Assembly (NCBI RefSeq): GCF_025024155.1
Contig: NW_026251717.1
Location: forward strand, 62,001-126,000
Length of the DNA: 64,000 nucleotides
Origin: Gamsiella multidivaricata
Lineage: Eukaryota > Mortierellomycota > Mortierellomycetes > Mortierellales > Mortierellaceae
Direction of reading: 5' to 3'
Part shown: positions 58,667-64,000 of the stretch, in pieces
How positions within the stretch are numbered: the stretch's first letter is position 1
Layout: each line of letters opens with the position of its first letter
Program-made: the position numbers and the translations under genes
Notes under the pieces: model-generated
What the model saw: only the letters and a program-made list of their open reading frames with translations
Database searches by the model: none
What the model was told of the DNA's origin: nothing

Positions 58667-59636
58667 TGCAAACGGTCAGATCAAGTGGAAATGAATCTAG
58701 GGTGGAAATGCGGTGTAGGGGGTCTATTAACGGGTTCTATAACTTCTACCATTAGTTCTATTTACAACGGGAGTTACCACGCGAATAGGACTTCGGCAAG
58801 GCTGTGCTTCGGTCACTTACTGGTTCGTGGTGCAGGGTCCTCCTTTAGATCGGAATGTAAGAACACAAAGGTAAAATAGACTAGACGTAAATGGAAAGGA
58901 ATAAATATGGGGATCTGTTTAGCTAAATGGTGCGAGCTAGGACTATATTCCTTTGGGAATGACTGGGGTAGTTGCAAGGAGTTCGCATATTGTGATGTCC
59001 GATGAGGTGAGGAGTCGTGACAATGAAGTCCACCCCTCTGGAGTCGTTGTATGCCAATAGTTGCTGATCAGGCCTCCGTTGTACCTTTATAATGCCGTTT
59101 CACGAGGGTGGGCCGATGACGGATGCTCAATGAGACGATCGGTAATTGGGGAAGCGCTGCGGGGCAAGTACAATGTCTAAATAAGAGCGATTGACGGCGC
59201 AAAGGTGGCGAATGATCAGGATCGGCATTCCCTATTGATTGTATCTCGTTGCATGGGTTGCTGACGGTGGTAGTCAGTACCTGTCGTTGATGCGGTGTTA
59301 TCCGGACAATCTGGACGAATACAATGTGTGATACAAATGATTTTGGTGGAAAGAAGACTCTGGTTCAGGTACCAGACCGTTTATTCTTTTATTCTGGGGG
59401 CGGTGCTCTTCCCCGTGATCTAATATTAACTTTACAAGAACAACCAACTGATTCTCATTTACTACACCACAGAAAGGGGACTTTATTCGTATCAATGCTG
59501 CTGTCTAGTTCTACATGTGGATGGGGTTTATATACACTAGCTGGATAGATAGCAACAGTGTTCTAGAAAGTCGTAGAAAGATGGGCGAAGCGCTGATGAC
59601 ATCATAATGCACTTAACCGAGCATAAACCTGTTGCA
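58667..59636 (-). mobile_element. LTR1 copy B, a 5' LTR split by LTR2 copy 2
   Basis: The same 203-bp LTR as at 10928-11130, interrupted by the 763-bp LTR2 (58709-59471) and its 4-bp duplication. The uninterrupted copy A gives the empty site. It is followed by a primer-binding-like site and gag on the minus strand, so it acted as a 5' LTR. It lies inside a Tigger-like transposase gene, cutting off that gene's C-terminus. Confidence 0.9.
58709..59471 (-). mobile_element. 763-bp solo LTR (family LTR2, copy 2)
   Basis: Ends TGTGGTGTAG and CTACACCGCA on the minus strand, flanked by GAAA on both sides (58705-58708 and 59472-59475). Same length and close similarity to 11836-12598. Four-base duplications in both cases define the family's integration signature. 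Confidence 0.93.
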
Positions 59637-60785
59637 GGAAGGCCCAGATTTTCACATTTGCCATGTCCTGGTGCGCTGTCGATTAGCAAAGCGATCTTGC
59701 GTCTCTTCCTGTGCATGTCCCAGTCTAGTTCCCAGAGCCATTCGGCGAACAGATCGTGTGTCATGTAGCCGCTTCCTTGAAATTCAGCATCCATTTCCAT
59801 CATTGTCGCTGTGGCCAACCCATTTGGACGGTGCTTAGCTTCATTTAAAAAGAAAAGAAAATCAGCAAGCAACCCTTTTCAACTCCACTGTCGTAGGCCT
59901 TGAATAATGCTTTATTACTTACAAAGAATTAAAGCTTGCGCTTGTCTGTGCCCGTGGCATTGCAGCGCAATAAAATTGACACTCGAGCAATTCGGCTAAT
60001 CTTCTTGCCGCGGATGGGACCAGTGGCTATGGTCTTGTTTGACATAGCCTTTAGAAAGAGACCCGTCTCATCGTAATTGTAGATGTTGTCTGGGCCAAAG
60101 TCCTCGAGCCTCATTTGGATGTTCTCGATTTGGGGCTGGTAGAGACTTAAGTCGACTGATCCGCTTCCACCATGGCCAATGTATCTCTTGAATCCTTTCT
60201 GTTTCTTGAAGTTTCGAAGCCAGCCATTCGAAAAGCTAATCGGCTTTGGCAGGTGCTCGGGACGAAAGTAACTCTTCATGAGGATCCATATCACCACAGC
60301 AGTTCCTTTCAGGCGATAATCAGACACGTTGATGCCTACTAAAACATATGGATTAGGAGTATGCTTAAGAAACGAGCAACTAAGGGTCAGAAATTGACTT
60401 CCGTACCTAAAGACTCCTGCAGTTTATACCAGGCATAGAGGATCTCTTCCACAATCTCCATTGGCCTCCGTATGGCGCGTGCAATCGCTTTTGTTGCCGA
60501 AAGCGGCCGTGTCGCCATTGCTTGATGGATTTTGTCTTCCTCCTTGAGTATACGGGCGGCTGTGTAGGGGTGTATACCCAACGTTCTTGATATGGCGACA
60601 TGGGACTCAAATGGGTTATGCTGTTGCTCTGCACGATACTTTGTAAGGAATTGCCACTTGTCGTAAAGAGTGTACTTCTTTCGAGACATGTGTGATTTGG
60701 AAGCGGAGGTACCAGAGCCAGCACGTTTGGTGTTTAGTGGACTAGGAACTGGAGCCGTCTGACCAGAGCGCGTTGTTTTGGGCAT
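59637..60785 (-). pseudogene. pogo/Tigger-type transposase, truncated
   Basis: ATG 60785. Exon 1 (60785-60417) holds the N-terminal DNA-binding part: YDKWQFLTKYRAEQQ, then ISRTLGIHPYTAARILKEED. Exon 2 from about 60334 holds the CENP-B-type region (FSNGWLRNFKKQKGFKR) and the first catalytic aspartate in IYNYDETGLFLKAM. After a TAA (KL then stop) and an intron, RPNGLATATMME, YMTHDLFAEWLWELD and IALLIDSAPGHG carry the second catalytic aspartate. Just beyond, LTR1 copy B replaces the C-terminus with its third catalytic residue. The exon 1-2 junction is in phase. So it is broken by one stop and by the LTR element. Confidence 0.85.
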
Positions 60786-60884
60786 GGTAGAAGTAGAGGA
60801 CAGGTTGGGTTCAGGAAGTGAGAGTGTGTGAACAAATGTTTAAATTATTACGTATTTTCAATTGGACTGAATACATGACTGCTT

Positions 60885-60921
60885 CTCCAACATAAGTTGC
60901 AAAATAGAACTTATGTTGGAG
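60885..60921. repeat. Hairpin upstream of the Tigger-like gene
   Basis: CTCCAACATAAGTT, an 8-base loop, then AACTTATGTTGGAG: 14-bp stem, about 100 bp upstream of the transposase start. Possibly paired terminal sequences of a collapsed element. Confidence 0.7.
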
Positions 60922-60946
60922 TTCGACCGTACGTTGCTTATCTATA

Positions 60947-61194
60947 CAGTCCGTGTTCGCATCCTCTGAAATTTTTCAGACGATGCGGGCTTCATATGTA
61001 ATCCTGCATTTTTATTGGTCAATTCTATTTTCTGCTCTTTTTCCCTATTCATTCCTCAACATCCGTAAAATCACAAGGAGACAGATATCAACCGCGCTTT
61101 CTGCCTGGGATGTATGCCTCGACCAATAAAAATGCAAGATTACATATGAGGCCCGCATCGTCTGAAAAATTTCAGAGGATGCGAACACGGACTG
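60947..61194. mobile_element. 248-bp MITE with long inverted repeats
   Basis: Starts CAGTCCGTGTTCGCATCC and ends with its exact inverse, flanked by TA on both sides (60945-60946, 61195-61196). The arms are nearly identical over about 77 bp, with an internal loop of about 95 bp. CAGT-type tips and TA duplication fit Tc1/mariner/pogo transposition. Its own tip does not match any transposase gene whose ends I can define here. Confidence 0.88.
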
Positions 61195-61196
61195 TA

Positions 61197-62818
61197 TATG
61201 AAAAATACAGATTGTGTGGAAGGCCGAGTCGTAGTTTTGTTCACATTTCTCGATTCCAGGGACCCAGGCGTCATTCCGCGAACACTCTTCAGCGTGCGAG
61301 CACACTGTTACTGCGTCCTTGTCCCCTCCTCGACTGGAAAAGAAGTTTGCCCCGACAACCCCCGGGATGATGATTTTTGCGATGAGGAAATAAGTCTCGC
61401 GAGTTGCCAGCTTTTTTTTTTTTTTTTTTTTTTAATCAGGGTGCTTTGATCAGTAGGGTGAAGGTACCAGGGGAAGGGCGGTGGGAGGGCGTGAGAATGC
61501 GTGGAGATGTTCCCTGAGAAATAACCTTATTTGAGGAAGAGACATTCCACCAATGAAAAGCGGTGCCTGAAAAGAACAGGCCATCTGCTGAAGCACGGGC
61601 CCCTCACCCACCCGAAGGAGGAGGGTTACACTCTGTGGGAAGAAAACTTCCCAATAAGGTTTACCCTAATTAAGGTTCTGTCAAATCATCTTTTAGCTCC
61701 TTCCTTCCTCCACTCCATCCTCTCCATCCTTTATTTTTTCCTCTAAACCCTTTCCATCCCTTTTAAATGCACCCATTCTCTTCCTTTTCATATGTAATCA
61801 ACCTTCCTACCACTCTACTACCCTAACCTCATCTGCACCCCCCTCCTTACCCTACTTTCCCTACCCTCTTTACCCTTCCCTCCCTATCCTACCCTCTTTA
61901 TTTTACCCTCCTTCTACTACCCTCCCTACATTACCCTACACTACCCCACACTGCCCTACACTGTCCTGTACTACTCTGCAATTCCCTATACTATCGTTTG
62001 CTACCCCATATCACCCTACGCTGTCCCGATATGCTGAATGGGCTCCTCTGCTTGAATGGGCTCTACAATTAGACTGTGCTATCGCCCTGGTGCTATAAAA
62101 GCTGCGAGAAGAACCCTTGCTCTTTCTCAAGAACAGCACCCTTCTTAGAGAACACTCTCTGGCAAGACTAACATTTTTCTTGCACTTCAACTCTCGCTCT
62201 TGCTCGCACTTGTTCGTCACCATTTTTCTGTCATTGCTACTAAGATATTGTAAAATAAATGTTTTTCTTTACCTTGGCTTCCTGTTATTCTCGATCAGCG
62301 TGAGCCTACTTGGTGGAGCTCCGCAGGGCAACAAATATTGTTGGATGCAAGATACCAGTCTGAATGGCGGTCGCCTGGGAAAGACGGCTGGGTCGTTAGT
62401 TGGTGGGCATTCTGCAGGTCTCCAGCGGAATGGCAACCAGATGAAAAGCCGATGGTGAATGGCGAATGTGGATTAGATGGAGGGATGAGAGATGATGAGT
62501 CAAGAGAAGAGTATAACCCACCCGTCCTGCGCCTCGCGGAAGATTCTCTGCTCTCTGCGCTTTTTCTACTTTGCCTTGCTCACTTTCTTTTACTTTGCCA
62601 TGTTCTGTTCGCTGTGTAACGTCGGCGGGAAATTATGGACCCATTTGGTTACAAGGATTGGAGCAAGAGCAACAACGGGAGAGTCAGGTTGGAGAGTCGA
62701 CCGAGACGAGCAGTGCTTTACCACAAGGTCACCATGGAACAATCGTGGTCTACTGCACCGCCATAGTTTCCGGAATGTAGCAGGTTCTTTTAAAAGACTC
62801 CGCAATCGCATGCAACAC
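61197..62818. other. No gene; C/T-rich repeats and LTR-like sequence
   Basis: A T run at 61411-61432. From about 61790 to 62030 the plus strand is a degenerate CTACCCT/ACACTACCC repeat. Near 62090-62300 an LTR-like order appears: GCTATAAAAGC, then AAATAAATG, then TTGGTGGAGCTCCGC at 62310, which could be a primer-binding site. No matching second LTR is seen. Short frames around 62117-62869 are not recognised. Confidence 0.4.
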
Positions 62819-63257
62819 TTAGCAATCGAGCTCCATTGGAATCAAGCGGGACAATACAAGATAGAGTAGGAGTCGTAGCATTTCTACAATTATATTTATG
62901 GCCGCTACATATCGCCTTTTGTTTTTTTTTTTGGATCGCTTTGACTCTTCTTCCTGGTCCTCAGAACGCCGCTTACGTCCTTTTACTTTGTCCAGAAATT
63001 CGACGTGGCGACGCGGGAAGATCTTTGCAAAGCTGTTGTCGTTGATACTGATGGATACACTTTGGAGGCCTTCAAGTTCGGGCTCAGGATCTGGCCGAAC
63101 AACCTGAAATTTGACAACCTCGGCAGGGTAAGTGATTACCATGCTGGTATATGTCCCGTTCGGGCAGTAGTCCTGCAGTCGTGGTGATTGTTGTTGATCA
63201 GATGAGTTGGACTGTGCACTTGATGTTGAGTCCCCTTTCTGATGTTTCTGTTGCTTC
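62819..63257 (-). CDS. Terminal exon of an unrecognised gene
   Basis: An open frame that begins after a CCTAG splice acceptor at 63258 and ends with TAA at 62819. It reads a Gln/Ser-rich start, then LQDYCPNGTYTSM, VITYPAEVVKFQVV, INDNSFAKIFPRRHVEFLD and a highly basic stretch (KVKGRKRRSE, KRSKKKNKRR), a likely nuclear signal. The upstream exon is not found in the ~300 bp before the next gene. No family is recognised with confidence; the basic tail and neighbouring Crinkler-like frame hint at a nuclear effector-like protein. Confidence 0.4.
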
Positions 63258-63575
63258 CTAGGCCCCTATTGTCTCGGTAGACTCAATGTCGACAGGGAAT
63301 GCTTCAGAGGTTGATTCAACACAAAACATAACTAGGCGATTGTCAGTGTTTGTAAAGCATCATGAAATGGATACTGAAAGGCAGAAAGTGAGAGATGAAC
63401 GAAAAGAAGGATGAAGAAAGACAAAGGAAAGGATGGGAGTGTCCACGTGGCAGTGGCGGTAAAAAAAGGGCCAGGCACAGAAATAAAGAGACCGGCGTCA
63501 ACATTGAAATAAATAATTTTATTTCCATGCAAATTCAGCAACCATCATTTTATTTGAGTAGAGCACTTTAGAGTT

Positions 63576-64000
63576 CTACACCCTGGAGGGACGATTAGCT
63601 ATATTCCTGAAAAGCTTCTCCATGAGTTGCTCGAAGGTGATATGTAGAACATCTGGGAACTTGTTAACCAACTCGCGGTGCGCAGGTTCGCCAGGAGAGC
63701 CACGGATGTAGACTATGCGAAATCCAGGCACAGGCACACCGTCCCTGGTGACAACAAACCTGTTGTCCTTTATCCTCGCAGAGTGACCAGCACCATACAA
63801 ATCGTTTAGGTAACGTTCAATCTGATTCGTACCATCCTTATCCCTGTCGTCGAAGGCCTTTTTGATGTTTGCCGAGTCCTTCTTATTGTGTTGTCCAAAG
63901 TCGCTGATGGATGCCTGAATGAACAGCGGTCCAAGCATGAAGTTAAACCGAGGTATCCTTCGTAGCCGCGGGTCAGAACTTTTTCGTGACCGGATCCAAG
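63576..64000 (-). CDS. Partial protein, Crinkler-like C-terminal domain
   Basis: The frame is open to the window edge and ends with TAG at 63576, so only the last ~140 residues are present; it runs on beyond 64000. It contains FMLGPLFIQASISDFGQHN, NQIERYLNDLYG, RFVVTRDGVPVPGFRIVYIR and FPDVLHITFEQLMEKLF. The order recalls C-terminal domains of Crinkler-type proteins in Mortierella and Rhizophagus, proposed to be restriction-endonuclease-like (PD-(D/E)xK fold). That match is from memory of family style, not a search. The catalytic acid-lysine pattern is not clear in this part; a Q sits where an acidic residue might be expected (FIQAS). An ATG at 63938 is internal, not the start. Confidence 0.5.
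   Translation of the reverse strand, partial: WIRSRKSSDPRLRRIPRFNFMLGPLFIQASISDFGQHNKKDSANIKKAFDDRDKDGTNQIERYLNDLYGAGHSARIKDNRFVVTRDGVPVPGFRIVYIRGSPGEPAHRELVNKFPDVLHITFEQLMEKLFRNIANRPSRV

Noticed and set aside
61790..62030. Telomere-like CCCTAC repeats
   Set aside because: The unit is irregular, lies inside the window between ordinary sequence, and is not a regular TTAGGG-type array.

Overview
This is nuclear DNA of an early-diverging fungus, most likely of the Mortierella type. Genes are spliced with short GTAAG...AG introns, two conserved housekeeping genes have clear fungal and eukaryotic orthologues, and the space between genes is filled with decayed LINE, Ty3/gypsy-like, DIRS-like, pogo/Tigger and Tc1/mariner-type elements. 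The lineage is inferred from protein flavour, not from a marker gene. I saw no rRNA, convincing tRNA or CRISPR array.

Layout. 1-7.7 kb: a single-exon Mx-like dynamin GTPase, a small orphan protein and another small ORF. 7.7-9.3 kb: two copies of a 263-bp LTR facing each other, one followed by a primer-binding-like site and a broken gag. 9.9-18.9 kb: a full-length LINE with an 18-bp target-site duplication. Its ORF1 is interrupted by two solo LTRs, and its ORF2 keeps endonuclease, reverse transcriptase and RNase H motifs but is broken by frameshifts and a stop. 19-24 kb: LTR fragments, a DIRS-like reverse transcriptase relic and two pogo-type relics. 25-29 kb: a ubiquitin-like plus RING protein and a four-exon XPG/PIN-like nuclease gene with one in-frame TGA. 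30-33 kb: a broken fungal DDE transposase. 33-35 kb: two more members of the small orphan family. 37-44 kb: two conserved genes head to head, a SAPS-domain phosphatase regulator (minus) and a RECQ1-like helicase (plus), 425 bp apart with a strong hairpin just before the helicase start. 44.6-46.9 kb: a 696-aa Ser/Thr-rich protein. 49.9-51.2 kb: nicotinate phosphoribosyltransferase. 51.7-62 kb: a transposon graveyard with nested insertions that can be dated relative to each other. 62.8-64 kb: two minus-strand coding pieces, the last running off the window.

Splice models were checked by reading frame. The SAPS gene (8 exons), the RecQ gene (6), the Ser-rich gene (2) and the XPG-like gene (4) all give coding lengths divisible by three. 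The conserved genes act in unrelated core processes (phosphatase control, DNA unwinding, NAD salvage). The most unusual host-side material is the family of three small orphan proteins, the ubiquitin-like/RING fusion, the XPG-like gene beside a DDE transposase, and the partial Crinkler-like protein at the right edge.
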